Origin: JADJPO01 sp963750395
Lineage (GTDB): Bacteria > Actinomycetota > Actinomycetes > Actinomycetales > Kineosporiaceae
Reading direction: 5' to 3'
Assembly: GCA_963750395.1 (NCBI GenBank)
Contig: CAVVQM010000018.1
Location: forward strand, 1 to 64,000
DNA: 64,000 nucleotides
The notes below the pieces were generated by a model. The model was not told where the DNA came from. It was given only the letters and a program-made list of their open reading frames with translations, and ran no database searches. Positions 19,313 to 28,200 of this stretch are shown piece by piece. Every line of letters starts with the position of its first letter. The stretch's first letter is position 1. Both the position numbers and the translations under genes were made by a program.

Positions 19313-20080
19313 GTGCACAACGACACGGAATTGTCTCGCACACCGACGGTGCACCTGTTCGGCGGACCGTACGTCTCGGTCGGCGATGCCCGTTTCGCTG
19401 TGCCCGAGGGGAGCAAGCGCCTTCTCGGCTTCGTCGCGCTGCGCCGCGGCAGGGTGGAACGCCGGCACGCGGCCGGCGCACTCTGGCCCGTGGGAAGCGA
19501 CGACCGCGCGGCCGGGAACCTTCGCTCCGCCCTGTGGCGCCTGCGTGGCGCCGGGATCGAGGTTCTGCACAGCGACAAGTGGTCGCTGAGTCTGCGCGAC
19601 GGCGTCACCGTCGACGTGCACCGGGTGAGCACGTGGGCCGACCGGGTCATCTCGGGTCGACCGGCGGACGGCGACCTCGAGCCCCTCGACCTGGAGGCCG
19701 ACGCGCTCGACCTGCTGCCCGGGTGGTACGACGATTGGACGATTCTGGAGCGGGAGCGGCTGCGCCAGCGCGTGCTTCATGCCCTCGAGGCACAGAGCCG
19801 GATCCTGTCCAGCCAGGGCCGACACGGGGACGCCGTCGAGGCCGCCCTGGCCGCCCTGCAGGCCGAACCGTTGCGCGAGAGCGCGCAGAGCGCCCTGATC
19901 GAGGCCTACCTGGCCGAGGGGAACCGGGTGGACGCGCTGCGGGCCCTCGCCTGCTACCGCGACCTGCTCGATCGGGAACTGGGCGTCCAGCCGTCGGACG
20001 AGCTGGTCCGCCTGGTCCATTCGCGCAGACGTCAGACCCGCCCGAACGCACCCGTCCTGCGCGTGCTGTCGCACGTCTGA
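19313..20080 (+). CDS. BTAD-domain (SARP-like) transcriptional regulator
   Basis: The 255-residue protein has an N-terminal OmpR-like winged-helix region (about residues 10-100, containing RSALWRLRGAGIEVL). A bacterial transcriptional activation domain follows, recognised by ILERERLRQRVLHALEAQSR, HGDAVEAALAALQAEPLRES and RALACYRDLLDRELGVQPS. Proteins of this size act as pathway-specific activators in actinobacteria. The GTG at 19313 is preferred because a GGGGAAAGGGG purine tract lies just upstream. The target genes are unknown. A short paralogous fragment lies near 24.9 kb. Confidence 0.8.
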   Translation: MHNDTELSRTPTVHLFGGPYVSVGDARFAVPEGSKRLLGFVALRRGRVERRHAAGALWPVGSDDRAAGNLRSALWRLRGAGIEVLHSDKWSLSLRDGVTVDVHRVSTWADRVISGRPADGDLEPLDLEADALDLLPGWYDDWTILERERLRQRVLHALEAQSRILSSQGRHGDAVEAALAALQAEPLRESAQSALIEAYLAEGNRVDALRALACYRDLLDRELGVQPSDELVRLVHSRRRQTRPNAPVLRVLSHV

Positions 20081-20167
20081 CCGGCAGAGCTCGGCGTGGT
20101 CGATCCCGGCACCGAGGAGAGGCCGGCCGAGTCAGCGGACCAGCCTCGCGACCCGGCGCCTGTTCGA

Positions 20168-20971
20168 TCAGATTTCGTGCCCGTCATCGTGCGAGGATCG
20201 CAGCGTCGGCTCGGGCTTCGCCTCCTGTGCGGCGAGAAAGGGACCGATGATGTCCATGGGTAACGGGAACACCACGGTCGAGTTCTGATCGGCTCCGAGT
20301 TCGAGCAGGGTCTGCAGGTAGCGCAGCTGGAGCGAGGCCGGGTTTCGACTTAGGGTCTCGGCCGCCTGACGCAGCTCCTCGGCGGCCTGGAGCTCTCCAC
20401 GCGCGTTGATGATCTTGGCTCGGCGTTCGCGCTCGGCCTCGGCCTCTCGGGCCATTGCGCGCTGCATGGCCTCTGGAATCTCGACGTCCTTGATCTCCAC
20501 CACCTGCACGTCGACGCCCCAGGGCTCGGTCTGCGCCCCGATCGTGTCGCGCAGGTCCTCGTTGAGATCGCTCCGGTGCGCGAGGAGCGTGTCGAGTTCG
20601 GCGCGGCCGAGAACCGACCGCAGAGAGGTCTGGGCGATCTGGGACGTGGCGACGGCGTAGTTCTCCACGGCCATCACGGCCTTCTGGGGGTCCAGGACCC
20701 GGAAGAGCACCACGGCGTTCACTCGCGCCGGAACGTTGTCCTTGGTGATGATCTCCTGCGGCGGGATGGTCAGGGTGACCACACGCAGGTCGATGCGGAT
20801 GAGACGGTCGGCGAGCGGGAGCAGGAGCCGGAGTCCGGGGCGATACAGGGCGCGGAGGTGCCCGAAGCGGAAGACGACGCCGCGTTCGTACTCGCGCAGC
20901 ACCCTGGCACCGGTACCGGCCAGGACGGCGAGCGCCGCCAGCACCGCCAGCATCGCGACGAGCCATCTCAC
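20168..20971 (-). CDS. SPFH/band-7 (slipin/stomatin-like) protein
   Basis: The 267-residue protein has one N-terminal membrane segment (LVAMLAVLAALAVLAGTG). An SPFH domain follows with YERGVVFRFGHLRALYRPGL, PPQEIITKDNVPARVNAVV and WGVDVQVVEIKDVEIPEAMQ, then a charged helical tail (AREAEAERERRAKIINARGE). Slipins organise membrane microdomains and oligomerise. The start is GTG 20971, overlapping the upstream stop (GTGA). It is the last gene of the norB operon, suggesting a scaffolding role for the reductase, which is inference. Confidence 0.85.
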   Translation of the reverse strand: MRWLVAMLAVLAALAVLAGTGARVLREYERGVVFRFGHLRALYRPGLRLLLPLADRLIRIDLRVVTLTIPPQEIITKDNVPARVNAVVLFRVLDPQKAVMAVENYAVATSQIAQTSLRSVLGRAELDTLLAHRSDLNEDLRDTIGAQTEPWGVDVQVVEIKDVEIPEAMQRAMAREAEAERERRAKIINARGELQAAEELRQAAETLSRNPASLQLRYLQTLLELGADQNSTVVFPLPMDIIGPFLAAQEAKPEPTLRSSHDDGHEI

Positions 20972-21627
20972 GTTGCGTCCCCTTCGTGTTCCCGGGCGGC
21001 CAACCGACTGGTGCGACTCGCGTCGGCCGTGCTGAACGAACCCCACCGGGTGGCGAACCGGTCCCGAGGTAGCACGACGTCGTCCGCCCCGACGTGCGGG
21101 ACGTGGTCCGGGAAGCCTGCGGGACTCTGCCACAGGTGGCGGGCAAGGGGCATCCCGGCTGCCGCCGCGGCGCCGATGACCGCGACCAGGAGCAGTGCGT
21201 CCGAGACCCGGGAGACCGAGAGGAGCATGCCGGCCGGCAGGACGACGGCGAGCAGAGCGATGCTGCAGGCGATCCCCCGATGGAACCGGCCGGCCTCGGA
21301 GTGCGGCCAGGGGTCCACCTCACGGGTGATCTCACGCCCGGACGCCGAGGCGGTACAGCTGTGTTTGACGGGGCAGGCGTTGCAGACACTGGGCTTGGCG
21401 CGGTAACGCATGACGCGCTGGCCGGGATCGAAGGTCTGCGGCCACAGCCATTGGTCCTGCGGGCACAGCCAGGCGTCGTGGTCCTCGTGGTAGGTGAACG
21501 CGCCGGTTCGCCACCGCGCTGATCTCATCGACGTACGACGCGCCAGACGGTCGAACCCGTAGGCCACGCCGAGCAGGAACAGGGCGTAGGCCACCACGAG
21601 CAGGACAGTGCCCGACGGTGGACTCAT
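20968..21627 (-). CDS. cysteine-containing membrane protein of the nor operon
   Basis: The 219-residue protein has an N-terminal membrane segment and two more near residues 115-165. Between them is a cytoplasmic-size loop with WLCPQDQWLWPQ and SVCNACPVKHSC. This Cys-rich set could bind zinc or an iron-sulfur cluster. I do not recognise a characterised family. The start overlaps the norB stop (ATGA) and the end overlaps the SPFH start (GTGA). It therefore sits translationally coupled in the middle of a three-gene unit, which argues for a role with nitric oxide reductase, for example electron transfer or assembly. Confidence 0.7.
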   Translation of the reverse strand: MSPPSGTVLLVVAYALFLLGVAYGFDRLARRTSMRSARWRTGAFTYHEDHDAWLCPQDQWLWPQTFDPGQRVMRYRAKPSVCNACPVKHSCTASASGREITREVDPWPHSEAGRFHRGIACSIALLAVVLPAGMLLSVSRVSDALLLVAVIGAAAAAGMPLARHLWQSPAGFPDHVPHVGADDVVLPRDRFATRWGSFSTADASRTSRLAAREHEGDAT

Positions 21628-23957
21628 CGCCCCGACCCGGCACTACCCGGCTCGAGCTCGGTGAACAGCACGTCCTCGGGGAGCTCGTGCACGGTGCTAC
21701 CTGAGCGATGGTGTCTGACTCCCAGCCAGGCGATCCACAGGAACGGCAGGCAGCCGCCGACGATGAACACGACGTCACCCGGCAGGCGCGCCCACTCCAG
21801 GAGCCGGTTGCCGGGGGTGGTGAGGTAGCCGAGGGAGCGTGCCTCGAAGTACCCGGTGCCCACGGAATGGTAGAGCTGCAGGACACCGAGGGGCAGCAGG
21901 GTCGCGAACACCATCCACGCCAACCCGATGTTGAGCGACCAGAAGCTGAGTCGGGCCAGCTTGTCCGGCCAGATGTCGGCCGGGATCAGATAGCGCAGTG
22001 CGAACATCGCCAGGCCGACGGCGAGCATGCCGTAGACGCCCATCATCGCGGCATGCGCGTGGTTGGCGGTCAGCGCGGTGCCGATCTCGTAGTAGGACAC
22101 GATCGGCAGGTTGATGAGGAAGCCGAAGACCCCGGCCCCCAGGAAGTTCCAGAAGCCCACCGCGACCAGGAACATGACTGCCCACCGGTGGGGGAAGGGA
22201 GCCGTGGAGCGGGACTCCTGCCGCGATCCCAGCTGCAGGAAGCTCCACGCCTCCACGGTCAGGAAGGTCAGGGGGATGACCTCCGCCGCGGAGAAGGCGG
22301 CGCCGAGGGCCATGTGTTCCACGGGAGTACCGGAGAAGTAGAGATGGTGCATGGTGCCGATCACGCCGCCCGCGGAGTAGAGGATGATGTCCAGGAAGAT
22401 GACCCCGAGGGCGATGCGTTCGCGCACCACGCCGAGCATCACGAAGATGTAGGCGACCATCACCGTGGTGAACAGCTCAAGGAAGTCCTCCACCCACAGG
22501 TGGACCACCCAGAACCGCCAGAACTCGGCCACCGAGAAGTGTGTGTCGGTGCGGGCGAGCAGGCCCACCGCGTAGAAAGCCGGGATCGCCAGGGCGGCGA
22601 AGAAGAACAGCCAGGGCATGTTGCCCCGGGACTCGCGCCGGAGCCGGGACCGGATGCCCCGCCAGATGATCGCGATCCAGATGAACAGGCCGGCGGTCAG
22701 CAGGCTCTGGTAGACGAAGGGCAGATCGAGGTACTCCCACTGCTGCGCGAACAGCGGTCCCTTGGCCCACGAGACGCCGTGGATGGATAGCGCCTCACTG
22801 GTCAGGGACCCGAAGACGACGACGGCGACGGCGCCCAGCAGGATGTAGGCCAACGTGCCCTGCCGCCGCGGTTCTCGCCCGGCGATGAACGGGGTCAGGA
22901 AGATGCCGGCGGCCAGGAAGGCGGCGGCGGTCCAGAACAACGAGAGCTGCAGGTGCCAGGTGCGCGCGAGGTTGAAGGGGAGCCACCGCGCAAGGTCGAA
23001 GCCGAAGAAGGAGAGGATGTCGGCCCGGTAGTGCTCGGCCGCGGACCCCAGCGTCGCCTGGACCACGAACAGCAGCGCGATGACGAGGAAGAACCACGCC
23101 GTGGCGCGCTGGGCGGGCGTCAGCCCCACCTCCCCCGGTTGGCGGAAGGCGATCGCCGGCGCCTCGGAACTGTGCCAACCGATCTCGCGACTCCACTTGC
23201 CGTACACCGCGAAGAGCACTCCGGTGCCACCGAGCAGGACGACGAGCGAGAGCACGCTCCAGACGACGACATCGGCCGTGGGACCGTTGTCCACCCGCGG
23301 CTCGGCAGGCCAGTTGTTCGTGTACGAGTAATCGTGGCCGGGTCTGTCGGCTGCGGCGGCCCAGGCGGTCCACGCGAAGAACGAGGTGAGCTCATGGATC
23401 TCCTGCGGGTCGGTGATCACCCGCGGAACCAGACCGTTCTTGGTGGAGTCCTCCCCGAAGAACAGGGCGTAGTGCTGCTTGAGTTCCTCGAAGGCCCGTA
23501 CTTGAGTGGGGGTGAACGTCAGCACCTCGGTGCTCGCGTCGTAGCGGTTGGTGCGGAACTCCTCGACGACGGCGGTGCGTGGCTCACGGGTCCCGGCGGC
23601 GGTCTGCTCGGCGATCGCGATGTCGGTCGAGCGGCGCAGATAGTCGGCGGTGAAGTCCGGGCCGAGGTAGGCACCGTGGCCGAGGATCGAGCCGTACTGC
23701 ATCAGCCCACGGGCCTGGAAGAGCTGCTGGCCCTTGGTGATGTCCTCACCCGTGAACACGGTGTCCCCAGACGAAGTCGCCACCAGGGCCGGTTGGGGCA
23801 TCGAGGCGGTGTACGTGCGATAGGCCAGGATCCCCATCACGAAGAACCCGAAGATCATCACGAGGGCCACGGCTTGAACCCAGCCCTTGCCGATGAGCAT
23901 GGGTCGCCGCCCGGGCGTTTCAGGGCTGGTCGGGGTGGTAGCGACATCAGTGGTCAT
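21624..23957 (-). CDS. norB: quinol-dependent nitric oxide reductase (qNOR)
   Basis: The 777-residue heme-copper oxidase superfamily protein has an N-terminal soluble domain (GQQLFQARGLMQYGSILGHG) followed by about 12-14 membrane segments. Key histidine segments are visible: HLQLSLFWTAAAFLAAG, VVHLWVEDFLELFTTVM, MHHLYFSGTPVEHMALG and NHAHAAMMGVYGMLAVGL. The size and fused N-terminal domain point to the single-subunit quinol type, which reduces NO to N2O at the membrane and is often used for NO detoxification. The ATG at 23957 is chosen because GAAGGGA lies 6 nt upstream; an in-frame GTG at 23972 overlaps that site. The gene diverges from a putative sensor-regulator. Confidence 0.9.
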   Translation of the reverse strand: MTTDVATTPTSPETPGRRPMLIGKGWVQAVALVMIFGFFVMGILAYRTYTASMPQPALVATSSGDTVFTGEDITKGQQLFQARGLMQYGSILGHGAYLGPDFTADYLRRSTDIAIAEQTAAGTREPRTAVVEEFRTNRYDASTEVLTFTPTQVRAFEELKQHYALFFGEDSTKNGLVPRVITDPQEIHELTSFFAWTAWAAAADRPGHDYSYTNNWPAEPRVDNGPTADVVVWSVLSLVVLLGGTGVLFAVYGKWSREIGWHSSEAPAIAFRQPGEVGLTPAQRATAWFFLVIALLFVVQATLGSAAEHYRADILSFFGFDLARWLPFNLARTWHLQLSLFWTAAAFLAAGIFLTPFIAGREPRRQGTLAYILLGAVAVVVFGSLTSEALSIHGVSWAKGPLFAQQWEYLDLPFVYQSLLTAGLFIWIAIIWRGIRSRLRRESRGNMPWLFFFAALAIPAFYAVGLLARTDTHFSVAEFWRFWVVHLWVEDFLELFTTVMVAYIFVMLGVVRERIALGVIFLDIILYSAGGVIGTMHHLYFSGTPVEHMALGAAFSAAEVIPLTFLTVEAWSFLQLGSRQESRSTAPFPHRWAVMFLVAVGFWNFLGAGVFGFLINLPIVSYYEIGTALTANHAHAAMMGVYGMLAVGLAMFALRYLIPADIWPDKLARLSFWSLNIGLAWMVFATLLPLGVLQLYHSVGTGYFEARSLGYLTTPGNRLLEWARLPGDVVFIVGGCLPFLWIAWLGVRHHRSGSTVHELPEDVLFTELEPGSAGSGR

Positions 23958-24120
23958 CGAGGGTCCCTTCACCAGTGATGCGTGGCCGGGTCGATGCCCC
24001 CACAGACACGCGGACGCGTCCGCCGCTGCACGCCAGGAACTGCGGTCGTCCGTCCGCCTACTTATGATGGCATCGGTACTCTAAAGCCAGACGTCACTCC
24101 CGCGTAAGGAGGTGGCAGCG
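23958..24120. promoter_or_regulatory. nor divergent control region with a 14-bp palindrome
   Basis: The gap between norB and the leader ORF of its regulator contains a perfect palindrome, GCGGACGCGTCCGC, at 24010-24023, about 50 bp upstream of norB. A smaller near-palindrome, GATGGCATC, lies at 24066-24074. On the minus strand CATAAGT is a possible -10-like element. The symmetry and position make these candidate operators for the divergent regulator. Confidence 0.45.
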
Positions 24121-24198
24121 ATGAGCTTCCTCCTCGCTGGGCGGCGGGACAGCGCGGGCGACCCCGTCGTGGGTGGCCAGGCGTCGCGGGACTCATGA
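24121..24198 (+). CDS. putative 25-residue leader peptide upstream of the nor regulator
   Basis: The ATG at 24121 sits 8 nt after a perfect AAGGAGG (24106-24112), the strongest ribosome site in this region. The frame encodes MSFLLAGRRDSAGDPVVGGQ plus five residues and ends in TGA at 24196-24198. That stop overlaps the ATG of the regulator (ATGA). It may be a leader peptide that couples or attenuates regulator translation. Alternatively, the regulator could start here with a one-base sequencing error between the frames. Confidence 0.5.
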   Translation: MSFLLAGRRDSAGDPVVGGQASRDS

Positions 24199-24911
24199 CC
24201 CCCCGGTCCCCGACCCTCGGCGGCCGCGATCTGCACGGTGCTCTGGCCGTGCCCACCCGCCGTAGGCTGCTCGAGCTGCTGCAGGCCAGCGACGAGCCGC
24301 GCGACGTCCACGACCTGGCCGAGCGGGTCGGGAGACACCCGTCCACGGTTCGATTCCATCTGGAGGTGCTGCGCACCGCCGGGGTGGTGGTGCGCACCTC
24401 GAGGTTGTCGTCGGGGACGGGCCGGCCCCGGACGCTCTACTCCGACGTCACGCCGGAGAGTGCGGACGTCGAGCCCGCCTACCAGAGGCTGGTGGGCCTA
24501 TTGGCTGCGAACCTGTCCGACACGCCCGCCGAGCGCACCGAGCGTGCCGAGAAGGTGGGCTCGGCCTGGGCGGGCCAGCTCGTGCCCAGACGTCGTCGTT
24601 CCGGTCTCGCACTGGAGGATGCGGCGGATCGAGTGAGCGTGATCTTCGCCGATCTGGGTTTCGATCCACAGCTGGAGGCCACCGGGTCCGGTCGACGAAT
24701 CACGCTGCGCGCGTGTCCGTTCCGCGCCGTTGCCCGTGAGTACCCCGAGGTGGTCTGCTCGATCCACCGTGAATTGTTGCGCGCCACCTTGGCCCGGCTC
24801 GGGGCCCAGGCAGAGGTCTCGCTGCACCCCTTCGTCGAACCGGAGGTGTGCGTGGCTCGACTCGATCCGCCGGACCGCAGGGCGAGTTCCGCCCGCGCCG
24901 AGCGCGCCTGA
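24195..24911 (+). CDS. winged-helix regulator with a C-terminal cysteine cluster (SufR-like), putative nor regulator
   Basis: The 238-residue protein has an ArsR/DeoR-type winged helix (about residues 15-75, with VGRHPSTVRFHLEVLRTAGV). A C-terminal sensor domain contains RACPFRAVAREYPEVVCSIH and a further Cys in PEVCVARLD. A CPF...VC pattern with a nearby His is found in SufR-like regulators that bind an Fe-S cluster or metal. Divergence from norB suggests that it senses nitric oxide and controls the reductase, which is inference. It is probably translated from ATG 24195, overlapping the leader stop. Confidence 0.75.
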   Translation: MTPRSPTLGGRDLHGALAVPTRRRLLELLQASDEPRDVHDLAERVGRHPSTVRFHLEVLRTAGVVVRTSRLSSGTGRPRTLYSDVTPESADVEPAYQRLVGLLAANLSDTPAERTERAEKVGSAWAGQLVPRRRRSGLALEDAADRVSVIFADLGFDPQLEATGSGRRITLRACPFRAVAREYPEVVCSIHRELLRATLARLGAQAEVSLHPFVEPEVCVARLDPPDRRASSARAERA

Positions 24912-25208
24912 ACGGCCTGCGTGGTCTCGAGCGGGAACGCCTGCGCCGGCGCGTACTGCACTCTGTCGAAGCGCAGAGCCGGCTCCCTTCGGGCGCCCCA
25001 GCCGAAGTGAACAGCCGGTGGGGACGTTCTGGTGACGCTCACATGCCACCGTGTCGACCACGGGCCAGTTCCCAGGGGGGAGCTGCGACCTGATGGTGCT
25101 ACCTGGGGGTGCTGGCGATGACTCGACAGCGAGGGACGACGCCCCCGGACCCCGGACTGGAAGACGCCGAAACCCATTGGAGGGCAGAGGGTAGCGGCGG
25201 TCGGGTTC
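24912..25208. other. intergenic region with a BTAD gene fragment
   Basis: About 300 bp lie between the regulator and the patatin gene. Apart from the BTAD-like fragment at 24923-24985, I find no complete gene or clear promoter here. Confidence 0.4.
24923..24985 (+). pseudogene. remnant of a BTAD regulator gene
   Basis: Translation gives GLERERLRRRVLHSVEAQSR. This matches ILERERLRQRVLHALEAQSR of the BTAD regulator at 19.7 kb at most positions, and the two DNA segments are clearly similar. The resemblance stops abruptly on both sides. It is most simply a fragment of a paralogous or duplicated regulator gene. Confidence 0.5.
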
Positions 25209-28200
25209 TTGACCTGGACCTGGACCATGGTTGTGGGGTTGGCCGCCGCACTCAGCGCCGTCACGCCGAGCGAACGGGCAGGTTGGAGCGGCCTTGAGGT
25301 CCATGCCGCGCCAAGTACCGTGGTCGCCGGGGTTCTCGCGGTGATGCCAATACTTCTCATCCGGTTGATCAGACCGTCGGACATCCCTGGGTACGACCGG
25401 AACGCTGCGCCACGCCGACCTGGCGCGGCCTTGTGGCTGGCCGTCAGCGTGTTCAGCCTGCTCGCCGGGATCTGGCTCTACGCGACCACGCCGGGCCTCG
25501 ACATGGTGCACGTCGAGTTGGGCGGGTCGGTCCAGCCGTGGCCGCCGGCCCTTGCGGGAGCTGACCTCGGTGCCGCGATCAGCGCGGACCATGCCTTCAT
25601 CGTCGGCTATGGAACGGTGCTGTGGATGGGCGCGACCGCCGCGCTGTGGGTCTTCTGGACGCCCCGAGCCTCGCAGCTCGCGCGAACCGTACGCCGGGCC
25701 GTGGTCGTCGTCGTCGTGGCTGACCTTACCGAGAACATGCTGCTCACCCTGGCCTGGATCGGGGTCGGCCCCCGTGACCGGTGGCTCGACCTGGCGGCCG
25801 TCGCAGCCACCCTCAAGTTCTCCCTCCTGCTGCCTGCAGTGCTGGTCGCCGGAATCGGGGCTTCCGATGCGGCCGTACGGTTGGTCTACAACGGGCGGCG
25901 GTTCCGACCACAGAACGGAGTTCACTGGAGCAAGGCCGGCCTCATCCCTCCCGTGCCCGTCGCCCACGCCATTCTGGCGCCGCGCGCCACGCGATCCCCG
26001 GCCGACGACAGCCCACTGGTCACCGCGTCGGACAGGACCGAGCCACCCAAAGCCAAGAGGAGTCGGAGCGAGTCCCATTCCGCGATCGGGACGGAACAGC
26101 GTTGGCGTCGCGGGTACCAGGTCCCCGACGCGCGGCAAGGTGGTGTGGGGGTGTGCCTCTCCGGCGGCGGTATCCGCTCGGCCAGTCTCGCGCTCGGGTT
26201 CCTGCACGCCATGCGCGGTATCGTCCGCGACGCGGACTACCTGGTGTCGGTCTCCGGCGGAGGATACACCGCAGGGGCATACGCCCAGCTGCTGACCGCC
26301 GCGGGAACCGATCGCCTCCACCTCCCGCGACATGCGCAACCCGTTCGTGATCCCCGCACGGCGTACTCCCCGGGCAGCCCTGAGTGGGACCACGTGAGAC
26401 GCCATTCCTCCTACATCGCGTCCACAGCGACACAGACGCTGCTGGCACTGGGCGTGCTGGCCCGCGGGCTCCTGGCGTCCCTTCTGGTCCTGTTCGGTCC
26501 AGCCGTCCCCGTTGGTGTGCTGGGCGCGATCTTCTACCACACGATCCCGTTGGCGTACGTGCCCGTCTTGGGTGAGGGGAGCGCGCCCGATCCCCTCGCA
26601 TGGCCGATCGCGAACACGCAGGGCATCGACGACGGGTTCTTCATGCGACCGCCAGCGGTCTGGGCGCTGGCTGTCGCCGTCGCGGCGGCGACGCTGCTGT
26701 GGCTTGCGCAGCTCTCGACCGACAACGTCGGAGACGCCACGCTGGCGCAAGTGATTCGTCGCCAAGCTCGACCGGCAGCCGCGTTCAGCACGCAGGCGGC
26801 CTCCGCGGTGGCGATTGTCGTTCTCGCGGTCCCGATGACTGTGTGGCTCGCCGGCCACGTCATCTCACTGCTGGACAAGAGCGTCGGTGCAGGAGTCGGC
26901 GGGTCCGTTGGGGTCATCGTCCTGAGCTACCTGGGCAGCCTGGCGTCAATGCTCTGGCGACGACGCAAGACCATCACGGATGCAGTCGGTGCCGCCGGCG
27001 GCTCCGAATCTGCCCGGACCGTGGCGGTGCCCCGCGGGCTGCTCCAACTCCTGCTGGTCATCGCATCGGTCGCCGTGCTGTGCTTCGGGTGGCTCATGCT
27101 GTTCGGGTTCGCGACGATCACGGCCGCCAGCTACATCGCCGAGGGCAACCCGTGGCCCCCGCTGTGGGTCGCCGCTGTCGTCGGGGGCGTCGTCATGTTC
27201 GTTGGCGGCTTCGTCGACGAGTCATCCCTCAGCCTGCACCCCTTCTACCGTCGGCGGCTCGCGAACGCCTTCGCCTCACGATCGCTCATCTTCGACGAAT
27301 CCGTCGGGCCGCTGGCCGTCCCCTACGACGCAGCCGAGCCGACCACGTTGCACACGTACGGGAGGGCTCGCCCCGGGAAGAAGGAGCCGTTCCCGGAGAT
27401 CGTCTTCGCCGCGGCGGCCAACCTGACCGGCGAAGAACGCACCCCACCCGGGCGGTCGGCCGTGTCCTTCGTCATGGGCGCCGACTGGTGCGGCGGGCCG
27501 GACGTCGGCTGGGTGAAGACGAAGACCCTGCACCAGGTGAGCTCCCCCCGAATCCGACGTGATCTCACCGTGCAGGGCGCGGTCGCGCTCAGCGGAGCCG
27601 CGTTCGCCTCGACCATGGGCCGGTTCTCCCGCTGGTACCAGATCCTGCTCGCCACCTCGGGCGCGCGGCTCGGTGCATGGCTGCCCAACCCCCTCTTCCT
27701 CGCTACCCTCGCCGCGGCGGAGAAGGCCGCGACAAGGAAGGACCCCGACGGCTGGGCGAAGCCCGGGTTGCCGCACATCCGACGGCTGACCTACCTCCTC
27801 CGCGAGGTCTTCAACATCCACCTCGCCAACGAGCGGCTACTGCAGATCACCGACGGCGGGCACTACGAGAACCTCGGCGTCGTCGAGTTGCTCCGGCGCC
27901 GGTGCCTGACGATCTACTGCCTGGACGCCGGCGGCGACAGCCCGCCCACCGCCTCCGGGCTGGCCGAGGCCATGGCACTGGCAGAGTCCGAGCTCGGCGT
28001 CCATATCGAGCTTGTCGAGCCGTTCCGGGCAGAGCCGGGCACGGGTAGCCCGCTCAGCACGGCCTCAGACCTCGCCGCTCTCAATTCCCAGCTCAGCGAC
28101 CACCCGGTGCTGGTCGGAGTAATCCACTACCCCGAGGCATCCGAGTTACCCGCCGGCCAACGCACCGGCATGCTGGTCGTCGCGCGGGCCCTGCTGTGGC

